From Panagrolaimus kolymaensis (Eukaryota; Nematoda; Chromadorea; Rhabditida; Panagrolaimidae): a stretch of DNA of 64,000 nt. Positions 1 to 11,801 of the stretch are shown piece by piece. Within the stretch, counting starts at the first letter, position 1; each line of letters opens with the position of its first letter. The DNA lies in contig JAJQJQ010000033.1 of the NCBI GenBank assembly GCA_028622995.1, forward strand, positions 2,418,001-2,482,000, in the 5' to 3' direction. Position numbers and translations under genes: made by a program. A model generated the notes under the pieces. The model was given only the letters and a program-made list of their open reading frames with translations. It was not told the origin of the DNA and made no database searches.

Positions 1-660
1 GTATGTTGCCTTTTTCGCTTTAAAAGCAATATGTGATTTGATTACGGGCTTTTTTTGAAAAGCCTATTTCATTCTTCGATCTTCAAAAGCAAAGCTTTTT
101 TTGTCGATGTTTTTACTTTTTTTCTTCAATGTTATGACTTTTTCTTTCACATCACCTTTCCAAATGTTTCTTGTGCTTCTTTCTCATTGCTTTCCTTTTC
201 ATTTTTTACGGCAATAAATGTCAAAAGCGCAACGTTTATCCATTTTGCAAAAAAAAAAAATCCCATACGTCTATGAACCATCATAGTCGGGTTATTTTTT
301 GGGATAACTGGAATTCGTTATTTCTCTCAATATCTCCTAGATTGCTTTATAATGCTAAGATTGATTCGGTTTACCTTCATTTATTACTATTTTTTCTCTT
401 TGTTTCTTTATTACTAGTATGATATCAAAGTTTTTTTTACCCTTATGTTCATAGCAATCCATTTATGGTTGTCTAGACATTTATTTACATTCGATGAAGA
501 AATGATGTCTTTATACAGAGCATATTTTGCAGTAACGATTTATGTTAATTTTTCTCATCTTTTAATTCTAACATTTATACGCGAATTGTCTACTTAAGCG
601 TTCAAAACATTCATAACGTTGAAAATTAACGTCATTTACAGGTGAAACGTTAGGTCCAAG
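1..660. other. 5' flank of the first ADP/ATP translocase gene
   Basis: No coding exon recognised. The stretch is T-rich, and its short open frames are low-complexity Phe/Ser/Leu translations. A T-rich acceptor ending in cag lies at 641, about 20 bases before the translocase ATG. That is the usual place for a spliced-leader acceptor or the end of a 5'UTR intron in nematodes; which of the two it is cannot be read from sequence. Confidence 0.5.
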
Positions 661-1740
661 ATGGCAGATACTGCAAAACAACTACAAAAAGATGGAAAAA
701 AGAAGGGCTTCGATACTAGAAAATTTTTGATTGATCTTGCCTCTGGTGGTAGTGCTGCTGCTGTCTCAAAAACTGCTGTTGCTCCTATTGAACGTGTCAA
801 ACTTCTCCTTCAGGTATCTTTTTATTTTAAATTTCCATATGAATAAATGTTTTTTTAGGTTCAAGATGCTTCATTAAGTATTGCTGCTGACAAACGATAC
901 AAGGGCATTATCGATGTTCTTGTTCGTATACCAAAGGAACAAGGATTTGCTGCATTCTGGCGTGGTAATTTAGCCAATGTCATCCGTTACTTTCCAACTC
1001 AAGCTTTGAACTTTGCTTTCAAAGATACTTACAAGAAGATATTCTTAAACAAGTAGGTTTTTTATCCTTTATTGAACTTTTTTTTAACTTTGCTTCCATT
1101 TTAGTGTCGATAAGAATAAGCAATTCTGGCGTTTCTTTGTTGGTAACTTGGCCTCTGGTGGAGCTGCTGGTGCAACATCCCTTTGCTTCGTCTATCCTCT
1201 TGATTTTGCTCGTACTCGTCTTGCTGCAGATGTTGGAAAAGGTGCATCTCGTGAATTCAAAGGATTAGCTGATTGCTTGGTCAAAATCGCCAAATCTGAT
1301 GGACCCATTGGACTTTATCGTGGTTTCTTTGTCTCCGTTCAAGGTATTATCATTTATCGTGCTGCATATTTTGGAATGTTTGATACTGCTAAGCATGTCT
1401 TTGCCAAGGATTCAAAACTCAACTTCTTCGCTGCTTGGGGTATTGCTCAAGTCGTCACCGTTTGTTCCGGTATTCTTTCATATCCTTGGGATACTGTTCG
1501 CCGTCGTATGATGATGCAATCTGGTCGCAAAGATATCCTCTACAAGAATACTCTTGATTGTGCTCTCAAAATTGTCCGCAACGAAGGAACTTCTGCTTTG
1601 TTCAAAGGTAATTTTGTTTTCTTATTTATGTACTTTTTCTTTTACATGTTATTATTTTAGGAGCTGGTAGTAATGTTATTCGTGGAACTGGTGGTGCTCT
1701 TGTCCTTGCTCTTTATGATGAAATTCAAAAGTTCATTTAA
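661..1740 (+). CDS. ant-1: ADP/ATP translocase, mitochondrial carrier (copy 1)
   Basis: Exchanges ADP and ATP across the inner mitochondrial membrane. Four exons (661-813, 859-1052, 1105-1607, 1661-1740) give 309 residues, the normal family length. The three mitochondrial-carrier repeats are visible, with Px[DE]xx[RK] signatures such as PIERVK, PLDFAR and PWDTVR. The adenine-nucleotide-carrier signature RRRMMM sits at about residues 248-253. The start is supported by a splice-acceptor-like sequence just upstream and by an N-terminus matching the second copy. The minus-strand gene at 36.7-37.7 kb has the same four exon lengths and almost the same introns, but this copy differs in its first residues ([11 protein letters not shown]) and last residues ([10 protein letters not shown]). 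The family assignment is firm; the 1:1 relation to any one C. elegans ant gene is not. Confidence 0.97.
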
Positions 1741-2448
1741 ACATCGGATGTCTTCAGCCTTGCTAACTTTTTTCATGATTTTTCTAATAGTTGAATAGTA
1801 GTTCTGTCTATTGGTCATTAACATAAAGTATTTTTAACTATTTTGCTTGCTTCCGAAACTTTTCTTTTGTTATTTTTTTGTTGCCATTATGCCTATGCAA
1901 GAATTCAAACCTTTTTTCTTGCTTGTTGTTGTCAAATTCTTATTTGCCGCAGGAAAAACAATTATCAAACTCTCACAGATTATCCATATTGCTTAGATTT
2001 GAATAAGATGTGAGAACAATGATAAATTAGACTAATTCTGTCTGCCGTATTTTAAAAAAAATCTTGGGTTATAAAACCTTTAATCTATCAAATAATAAAG
2101 TTAATGTTATTATTTCGCGAAGATGCACTTCAATTTTATTAATGTTTAATTATACAAACAATATACATACATACAAAAACAATGAAGTTTATTCCATGCA
2201 GAATTATGGTAATGATTCAACAGCTTCACATTGCATCTGAAAGCGGACAAAATGAAGAAAGAAAGCAAAAAGGTAAAAGGATTTTTATAATAATAAAAAA
2301 ATGCTCTTAGAGCCAACTTTAAAATGCAAAACGCAAACAAGGGATTCCAAAGTTGCAATAGTAATAGTGAGGGTAAGAAAGAAAATCAAGAGTTATGTGA
2401 TATGGTTCTTATTTACAAGTTTAGAAAATTGTTATGATAAAGCTCTTC
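1741..2448. other. Convergent 3' spacer between translocase and four-TM gene
   Basis: Holds the 3' ends of two convergent genes. Several AATAAA-like hexamers occur on both strands. No exon, RNA gene or repeat recognised. Confidence 0.5.
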
Positions 2449-3083
2449 TTATGGTAACTGTAAAGGTGATAAAGTTTTTTTATCGCCATTCATGCTACCA
2501 TAAGATGACATGGAATCAGTGCTATTTGATGGAAAAATTTCTGGCCAGACCTTTTTTGCATAACTTCGAGTATACCATGCTGACATCATGGTCCATTTAA
2601 ATGTCATCCAAAACCATACAGCAACCATCCAAAGATTACAACCTTGTAAGTCTTTATGAGATAAAGTTTGATTTTTAATTCCTGCAATCACTAAGCATAC
2701 AGTCATTCCTATAAGGCTTAAGACTGCCAAAATGGTATCTAAAAGTTTATTAATTTCATTGATTTCGTAAAATACTAGGCTTACTAATAATAACAACAAT
2801 ACTAATTTTTAGTTGAGACCATGAATGAAAATTTCTTTTATGATATGAAATGTGAATGTATAAAAGGTAGCTGGCACATACGGAGCTGAAGAAAGCAACA
2901 ACCCCAGCAAAATAATTCTAAAAAATAAATCAAAAATTACGATGAGCTCAACACTCTTAAATTTCTTAATTTTTCACTTACTTTGTATTGAGCTATCCAA
3001 GTGCCACCTGCAAGAATCCCTGCCGAAATACCAATACAAGCCCAAATAATTTTAAATTTCATATGACAACTCATTTTCGTCAT
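2449..3083 (-). CDS. Small four-transmembrane protein, family not recognised
   Basis: Three exons on the minus strand (3083-2982, 2917-2785, 2738-2449) join in phase to give 174 residues. Four hydrophobic segments are seen, at about residues 9-29, 34-53, 68-98 and 117-135. The tail of about 40 residues is polar and Ser-rich (NSTDSMSSYGSMNGDKK). The arrangement is tetraspan-like, but I see no CCG, claudin or connexin signature, and the protein is too short for a DRAM-type six-TM protein. Its function is unknown. The second intron (46 bp) is inferred from a gtaag donor and an aacttttag acceptor; without it the frame would hit a stop. The next gene upstream on the same strand ends 454 bp away. 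Confidence 0.7.
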
Positions 3084-3537
3084 TTTTAATCCAATTAAAA
3101 TATAAATTTCAGTTCAATAAAAAATCTTTTGACGCTTTTTTGTTTAAACAAAAATAAATAAAAGCAGTCGTCACAAATGAAAACGTTCAACCAAACAAAA
3201 AATCGATCCCTTTCTCTCTTTCTTTTTTTATTCGATTTTTTTTCTTCCGTATAATGGAAATCACGCAGGGTTCTTCTTTTTTTTCGCTGACTTTAAACTG
3301 CGCGTTCAATAGTTTTTTATGATGGAAAGAAAATGGGGGAAATGTCCAAGTTCGATCGCCGCATCAACTCCGCCTTCCTTCTTTTTTTGCACTCCAACAT
3401 TTGTTTCTTTTTGAGGAAGTTCATTAAACACCCGCTTACATCATATAACTAGACAGATGATTGTCAAACAAATGAGTACAAAAATAAATGAAAACGTTGT
3501 TATCACAGAACAAAAAAATATATGAGAAAGTGAGAAA
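3084..3537. other. Spacer between two minus-strand genes
   Basis: 5' flank of the four-TM gene and 3' flank of the upstream gene. It is pyrimidine-rich on the plus strand. I see nothing that supports a gene. Confidence 0.4.
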
Positions 3538-4212
3538 TTATTTTTTGCACGAGAGTCCCAGTGAACGACATATTGCTTCGAATTCAGATTTGTTTGAGTC
3601 AGAAGTAAAATGATAAAAGTCTGAAAAACAAACAGTAAGATGAGTTTGATGATGAAAAAATTAAAGATAAAAGGTATAACCTGTAAAGATATTAGAATCA
3701 TATGGTATTGCTTCTTTTAATGATGGAATTACATCAGAGAGTAATGATGTTGTCATATATTTGCGTTGAGCTTGAATGATTGATTCTTTGATGGATTTTG
3801 GAAGTTTTGACATCTAAAAAATATGAAACAAGGTTATTGTAAAAGTGTAAATAAATACAAACATTTTTCTTATATTCAGCCATAATAAATGGTAAATTTG
3901 ATGAAGTTGAACTTGGTTTCTTTGATGGTGGCTCATAAACATCTTTTTGAAATGGCATTGGAGCTTTTACATTTGGAACAATTTTCAATGATGAAGCAGA
4001 AGTTTGAACAATAGAAGTTTTATTTCGTTTCAATATAATCTTTCCTTGAGTTGAATTTTGTGATGATGGTGTTGATACACTTTTTGATCCTTGAGAATTC
4101 GATGATGCATTAACAACAGCTGGTAAAGTGTTTTTACGATTGTCAATTATAACCTAAAAATTGAAATTTATTAGTACTTTTTTTTCATGAAAAAATAAAC
4201 AAATGTTGACAT
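3538..4212 (-). CDS. Ser/Pro/Lys-rich protein of unknown function
   Basis: A four-exon model (4212-4201, 4153-3863, 3813-3681, 3620-3538) closes in phase at 172 residues. The first exon is only MSTF. It rests on a weak gtttat donor, so translation could instead begin at an internal Met in exon 2 (4033). Residues 10-90 are Ser/Thr/Pro/Lys-rich and probably disordered. The C-terminal 75 residues are more structured, with a predicted helix (LPKSIKESIIQAQRKYM) and a conserved-looking end (FEAICRSLGLSCKK). No signal peptide or membrane segment is present. Charge and composition would suit a nuclear protein, but that is inference. I do not recognise the family. Confidence 0.6.
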
Positions 4213-7200
4213 AGTTTTTGATCTCAAAAAACCCATAAACGGCTGGTTGACTTAAAAAGTGAAAGAAAGGCAAACAAAGGCATTCAAGAAGAAAACAACT
4301 TCAAAGCTTTCAATGCTATAAAAAAAGGTGAGGATGGCTTTTAAAAAGTTTAAAAATAAAAATGTTTGCTTCCGAAGACAACAAATATATTTTTTGTAAA
4401 AGTTATTTTTGGAAAAGAAATTTTATGGTTATTAAATCAAACATTGGAATTAAAATTTTTTATAGTTTTTACATTTCTATGGCTTTCATTTTCAATGTTC
4501 GAAAGTTCTTTATCAAGTACCCAGAGACTTTATATTATGACAAAGTTTAGAAAATGTTCCCTAAAATGATGCCTTTTTGTCTGTTTTTTTTTACTATTTT
4601 TTGTTGCTTTATTTTTTTAGTCCATAAAACTAAACAGCTGGCAATTGCTATTTTGTCTTTGCCCTACTACTTATCTTCTTTTTTCGCCACCATCTTCAAA
4701 AGACTCATTTATTTCTCACTCATCTTTTTTTGCGAAGTTTTGTTTGTTGCTTGAAAACTACCAAATAGAATGGAAAGAAGAAAAAAACGAGTAAAATAAA
4801 TGGCCATTGTCCATTCATTCTCCGCTTTCATCGTTTTTTTTTTGCTGCTTAAAATTATCTATTTTTTTTGCTGACGAAATGTTAATGGAACGCTTTTTTT
4901 GGAGCCTTCTTTGTTTTTGGCAATATTTCAAAGCTTTTGGAAGAAAAAAATATTCAAAATTTTGAAAGCGTTGAAACTCAATTCCCTCTTTCCCAAAAGA
5001 AAATTATCCATTCATCTTCAATTAAAAAAATGTATTTTTTTCTTTTAACTTTATCAACTTTTTTTCAATTTTAAAATAAAATTGCCAGTCTATGAAATAA
5101 ATTTTAGGCATGGTTTATGAAAAAAATGAGTCACTAAAGTTTAACCCTTAAATGTTTACCCTTTTTAAAACGGTGTCTGTTTTTTTTGTTTGTTCAGGAA
5201 TTTTAAAAATGCAAAAGCCTCCAACTGTGAGAGCAATTTATGATAACAACAAAGAAAAAAACTTAAAACAAAAAAAACATGCAAAGTCATATTTTCTAAT
5301 TGTTTTAAAAGTTTATAAAGAAAAGTTCAAAGCTTTCGCAGATTATTTTTAATAGATAAATTTTTTTTAACTAAAAGCTTCTTGGAAAAAGTATTCAAAT
5401 AAAAAAGAAAATGAATTTCTTTGAACTTTAGTTTTTTGGAACCAAATAATAATCTCCTTCGGGTGAGCTACAGTTTGATAATCTGAAGATATTAATGTAT
5501 TTTTTCTAAGGCTTCTCTGCAAAAAAAAATTTAAGACTATTTTGTGATTAAAAAGTCCACCCGAAAGCTATTCAACTTTCAAATGCAAATCAATGCAAAT
5601 GCTTTATATAGGCAACACAAAAGCTAAAAAAAATCCTGCCATTCTCCGATTTAGTTATAAGAAATACTATATTTAAATTATTCTATTATAAATTTTCTTT
5701 TACACCTTTTATCCGAAAAGGAATTTCCACTTATCCTTGCAGCTTTTTTTGCGCACATAATTATTTAGAGGCGACGAAATCTTCTTTAATCGCTTTCAAA
5801 AACTCTTTTCATCCTTCTTCATGCCTCTATTTTCCTTATTTTTTTTTTATCCTCTTTCCTTTCATTCCAACGGACATAAATATTATTATTATAGTTCTGT
5901 TATTGTTATTTTGGAAAAATAATGTTCCGTTTAAATTGAAAACTTTCTTTATAATATTTTTTTAAAACCCAAACATGGAAACATTTTTGCACCTACTTTT
6001 TTATGTTTTCGCTTTTATATTGTTTAAAAAATTGTGTTGTTTCTCCTTTTCTTTTTATGGTTGAATGCATAAACATGAACAACGAAAGCTGCTGTTGCCA
6101 AAAGCGCAAAATAAGGGTTTTACTTTCTTTTATTTTTTTTTTCGGAAAAAAAAGAAAGAGGCGTTGAAGCGCAACTTCAGTTTGTTCAAGCAAAATTTAA
6201 ACGTAAAAAAAATGAAAGTGAAAATTATTGCGTATTTCTTTTTATTCCTTGTTTGTTACACGACAATTTTTCTTCTTCTGTCGTCATTGAAGCTACTGCG
6301 TCTTTTTTTTCTTCTAGTAATAATAATCTTTATAAAGTTAAACCGTAAGGAATCGAGGAAGTCTTTTATTTGGAGAGAAATTTTCGAAAAACTAATGATG
6401 CTCATATTTCTAATTTATTCTCCATATCCCTTTAAAATTATTTTACGTTTATACTTTTATTCATTTGCCAAACTGACTTTTAAAAAAGCCAATGACACAA
6501 ACACTACCCCAGAATTGCAAATTTAAAATTCAAAACAGTTATTTGAAAAGTGAAAACAACTAAATTTAAAAAAACGTTCCAATTCTTGTTAGCATGAATA
6601 AACAAAAACACCTCATTTTTTGTTATTCCATTTCCTATAAAAACCTATTTTATCTGAATACAATTTATCTTTATTGTTTCGAATGCTAAAATTCTTATTC
6701 GTTTTTTTTCTTCTTCAATCTAACCCTTTGAACTTTGTTTAATAAAAAAACCCAAAATAAATAACCTTCAGAACTTCCGGTAAAATTAAAAAAAAATGAC
6801 ATCAAAATGTTTGGGTGTTTAATTAAGAAAAAACTATTTTCTTTAATCCTATTATAAAAATGTTAGTTTGAAAACAAATGGGCATAATTAATTATTCTAT
6901 GCCAAAAAGTGTGGTTTAGTGACAGTACACTTCCTAATTAATGCAAAGTTCAGTTTGATCAAAACATAATTTTCTTAAGTTCTTATAGCCTTTTTTATAT
7001 TATTACGTTTTGATATAAATTTTTAAAGCTTTTTTATGAGTTAAAACATATCTCAAGCATGAAAATTTTTATTTCCTTCTAACAGAATTGTCTCTTTTTT
7101 TTTTAAAAACTTTGCTTTTGGTTTTTTTAAATCCATACTTCTCTTTTTTCTGATGACGCTAGCATAAAAGTCAGACATCTTTTTATGCCTTGGATGTTTT

Positions 7201-10200
7201 TCGTCGTCTCAAACTACGGCCAAAAAAAGCAGTCAAAAATGTCAAATGCAATTTTTTGTTGGTGTGTTTTTGGCAATCTTATAGTTTTAATATTTTAAAC
7301 GTGTATTAAATTAAATATTTATTAACAGAAAATAGTTACTAAGAAAATGACGAGAGAGGAAAAATTTCAAAAACTGTTTTTATCAAAACTATTTTGCAAG
7401 GAGTCAACGACTGATCCTTAAAAACAAATTATTAAAATTCTATTTTTGAGCTTATTTTAATAAATATCAAAGTTCTTAAAAAAGTGCTGAAGAAAATGAA
7501 ATTTCAACAATTATTTTTTCCGCCCCAACAGCAATTACAATTTTCAAAAACAATTGCGTAAAAAATAAAAGATATTCACAGACGCATGTTTTTAAGAAAG
7601 AATTTTTATTTTATTTGCAAAATAATAGCAACCATTAAAAGTGTTGTCAACTAAAAAGCTTCTTTACAAATAAAAAATATTCTGGAAATTTACCAATTCT
7701 TTGTATATTATTCATTACCCTTTTTTCTTTTCAACAAATGTTTCCTAAACCTTTTGCTTGCACGCCTTGAGTTCATTTTTTAGAAAGGGAAGAAAAGTGG
7801 CTGCTTTAAAATCATTAAAGTGAGTTCTTTTGGTTCCTCCTTCCGCTTTTTTTGCTTGCTTCATTTTTATAAAAAATAATAATATAAGAATTTGTTTAAT
7901 TCTTTCATTCAATTCAAAAATTATTAAACCAAAAGAAGGAAAGAAAAAAATTTCAAAGACAAGGAAGTTAAGAAAATCTCAAGCTATCTTACTGAAACTG
8001 CGTGTTAGTTCCGTGTTAATAAAATATTAGGTTTTAATAATTATAATAATTTGATTTAAAACTCGTCGCTGTAATTAAGATAATGTGGAATCATAATTAT
8101 TTCGCCCTTAGATTTTCATTTTATTTAATTGCAATAAAAAAGGCTTTGGTTTTTAAAAAATAATATTCATTAGATATTCTTTAGTCAAGCGCGTTTAAAC
8201 CCCAGTACTTTAATTTTTTTTATTAAAATTTATTTTGTGTTTGCCATAGCGGAAACCTTTACTCAAACTATTTAGTTAGTAAATAGGATTTGACAAGACA
8301 TTTTTCACTAAAATAGTTTTTTGCTGCTAATAAAAAACATTTGCTTTGCGTGCACCAAACTTGTCAATTATATTTTAATCAAAGCTTTTAAAAACCTTTT
8401 TTTTCTCGTAAATGACTAAGTTCTTCACAAAGAGGTAGCTTTTCTCATGAAAATCGTGATTCAATGTTTTCCAAAATGCCAAAAACTTCCGTCAAAAAAA
8501 GTATAGGAAGTAAAAATATGCGATTCCTATGTTTATTCTTTTGTTATAACTTTTTTCTTTTTTTCTCATTTCTTTAATTCATTTCCCACGTTTCTACGAA
8601 TGCTTTTTATGCGAACAAGAATGAATTACTCAGAAAGTTAGGTCATTTATTTTTTTAGAAAAAAGAGGTGTGGAAAAAAATTGCTGTCCGATATTACTAA
8701 AATTATCAACAAAAAAATTCTTTGACAAATTATAAATCATTATTATTTTTACCGCAAAGCAGTTGCTATTCTTCATTTTTTTCCTTTCACATCATTTGGC
8801 AGAGAAAAAAACTTTTTGTGTTGTTGAAAAAAAGTGTCTGTTCTCCCCGTTGCTTTTCGATAAAAATAAAAACTAAAAAGAAAAAAAGACCTTCGGACGA
8901 CATATATGCTTGCTCTTTTTCTTTCATGCTCTCTTCTTTTTCTTTTTTTGCCATCGTAAAAAAAGAAGAACATAATAAACTAATAATTTTTAGTTCTAAA
9001 ATATTTTTCAAAAGGAAAAGTAATGATCGCTTGTATGTGAAGCTACATATGATACTTCAGTTTTTAAATGGATAATTGCTTTCAAAAATATCCTTTAAAT
9101 TTTAAATTTTTTCTTTTGCAAAACAAGGAGTATACAAAAAAGTGTATAAATAGATTTCAAATCTAGGGCCCAAAAATGTTAAATGATAAGCTTTTAGAAA
9201 AATTCACGTGTTAGTCGTGACAAACATTTTAAATTAATATAAGGTCGCTAACCCAAATAAACTTTGCCCTTTGGTATTCTTTCTTGCATTTCCAAAATTT
9301 TTCCCCCTATGTTTAGACATCTCATCAATCTTCTATCGCTTTTTTTGATATTTCAAACTTTATTCTTTTGTTTTTTTTGTCTCTCATAGATTCAAATCGG
9401 CAAGTTCTCAAGTTGCAAAAAAAAAAAAATGTCGGCGTGTTTTTTTATTCATTTATTTTCGCGCGGGTTGTTTTTAAGCTTATTTGGTTTTTTCTTTTTT
9501 TTTTGGTAATGCTTGGAAATGTCATTCATCATTTATCACTTGAAACATCATTTATCAAAGTTTTGAGCGATCCAAAAAAGCCTTCTTTGCATTTTATTGT
9601 AATTCATCTTTTTTGTTTTGTTTGACTGACCCCAAAGGAACAGTTGCTTTTTTAACTCCCAAAAATGTGTTTCCGTTCATCTAAGGTTTCATAGTTTCTT
9701 TTCATTTTTAATTTAAGTAAATTAAAAAAAAGATATTAGATTTTAAAATCTTATTTGCTTTTTGAACCCTAGTTTCAGATAAAATATGAGCTTTAAGAAA
9801 CGACCTAATAACTATTAAGAAATTTTGTTTATTAATTCTAAAGAAAAAAAGCCTTTGAAGTGCAAAAAATTCCAAAATGAAGTTTAATTATAAAAGTAAA
9901 AGGATAAAAAAAAACATCTAAAAGATTTGGCTTAAAATGTAGCAGATAACCTAGTAGAATTTCATCGAGGGTTGCTAAACTCAAATGAAAGTGAAACTGA
10001 GATATATTTTTTTATTAAATTTAAAGTAAAAGCGCAGTAAAAAACCCTTTTAAATTAATCATTTTTTTGTTGCACGAAGTGTATTTAATCTATGAATGTT
10101 AAAATAAATTTTCTCAGAGTATTAATCATATTTTCATTTGCAGAGGCGTAAAAGTAAGACACTCAATCATGTACATCATATCGTGCAATTTATGAATATC

Positions 10201-10271
10201 CAAACCCTCTGAATCAATTCATTCAGTGTTTTGAAAGAAAAATATCTATATTTTTTTATTCAACTTCAGCT
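4213..10271. other. 6-kb gene-poor AT-rich spacer
   Basis: Long A and T homopolymers run throughout. The longest open frame (6065-6526, 153 codons) is made almost entirely of Lys, Phe, Leu and Ile and looks like a by-product of composition. No splice-bounded exon, tRNA cloverleaf, long inverted repeat or tandem array was recognised. Confidence 0.5.
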
Positions 10272-11600
10272 ATGTGGACAAATTTATTTTCTCTTTTATT
10301 ATCTTTGATTGTTGTTATTTTAAATATCTTAGTTTTGCTTGCAACTGCAGTTCAACCTCGACTTCATACAATTTCTAATACATTAAGTTGCAATTTATGG
10401 CTGGCAAATTGTTTTACGGGTATCGTAGGAATTTTTCATAATCTCTTTTATTCGACTGTATTCCCAAATGATCGACCTTTATTAATTTCATCGAGCACGG
10501 ATAAACCAAACACATCAGCGACATCTCTTAATGGCCCTATTACTCCTGATGGATATTTTTTACAAGCTTTGGGACCCCAAACTCTTGCGGCATTGTTTAA
10601 TAGTACCGTCAGTTTGCTAGCTTTACTTGCTATGGCATTTGTACAAATTTTTGCAAAATATCAAAATTGGATGCCAACGTAAGTTTTTTTACATACACAA
10701 ACATAAAGGTAAACTCATAAATTTTAGATCAGCACCTATTCGCATAAGCGTTTGTTTATGGAGTGTTGTGATTACAATAATCCTTGTAAATTTTACTCTC
10801 GTTCAATTAACTCATTCGCTATCATTGATTATTGCATTTCAATTGGCGCTTTTATCCATATTCCTCGTTATTAATCTTGTTATTCATCCTATAAATCTTT
10901 TACTTGCATCAAGATCACAACAAGTAAGTCTCATACATATAAACTAACCACTCAAATAAGAATTAAAAACTAAAAAACATTTTTATAGTTACAATTCCAA
11001 ACTTCATACCTTGCAAAATCAATAACACAATCTTTATGGCTTCTTTTGCATAGTTTATCTTTTACACTTTTGGCTATGATGCTTGTATGGGAATCCTCAC
11101 AACCTTCAATTCTAAGCAAATCCGATGAAGAAGAAAATGCAGAATTAGTTAGCTTGCAATTAGCAGCATATTCAGTTCATTGTATTGCAAACCCTATTAT
11201 TGCAATATTACGAGATCAAAGGTTACTTACAGCGATTGCAAGATTGGTTAATGCAAAAGAGTAAGTAAAACAGTGAGATAATAAAAAATTAAAAACTATT
11301 ATTTTAAGATCACGAAATCGCGACAATGACTACGCTTTAATAATGCAAGCTGATGGCTCTGCTCAATTTTTCTTTCCTGAACAATGGATATACAATATTC
11401 CACCGCCTCCTCCATATATGAGCCCTGCAGTTAGCTCAAACTCACTTGGCCGTCGAAATTCTTTAATTGATTGTTCTTCATTATCGTCATCAACTTCAGG
11501 GTCGGATGATGAAAGTCCAGTATCGCCACTGCCACCTCCAAGAAGATCCAGAAATCCAAGGGCAAATATTATCGTTATGCTAAGAAACGCTACACACTAA
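10272..11600 (+). CDS. Orphan rhodopsin-like seven-TM receptor
   Basis: Four exons (10272-10678, 10728-10923, 10989-11260, 11309-11600) give 388 residues with seven hydrophobic segments. TM1 carries the family Asn (LNILVLLATAV). TM2 has LANC where LAxxD is usual. TM7 has NPIIA in place of NPxxY. No DRY/ERY is visible after TM3, which instead reads AFVQIFAKYQNW. The N-terminus is very short, starting almost at TM1. A T-rich sequence ending in cag lies two bases before the ATG, so it is either a spliced-leader site or the end of an intron from an unseen upstream exon. The tail of about 90 residues is proline/serine-rich, with an IPPPPPY motif that could bind WW or SH3 domains and a second PLPPPRR motif. 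Ligand and G-protein coupling cannot be inferred. Confidence 0.8.
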
Positions 11601-11801
11601 ATATTTATCATCTCGACTAACTGTAAATAACGGGAAACTAAAAATCAAATAACCTAACATCTTCATAAATAAATAAAAAATACAGGGTACTATTATTGAT
11701 AAACTATAAAATTTTTATTCGTTCTTTCCTTTTTATGAAAAGAGCTTAAATTGTTTCTCAAATTTGGATTTTTTAATTTTAAAAACTATGTTAATTTTCG
11801 T

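Noticed and set aside
6065..6526. 153-codon open frame with a hydrophobic N-terminus
   Set aside because: It is almost only Lys, Phe, Leu and Ile, sits in homopolymer-rich DNA, and has no splice or family support.
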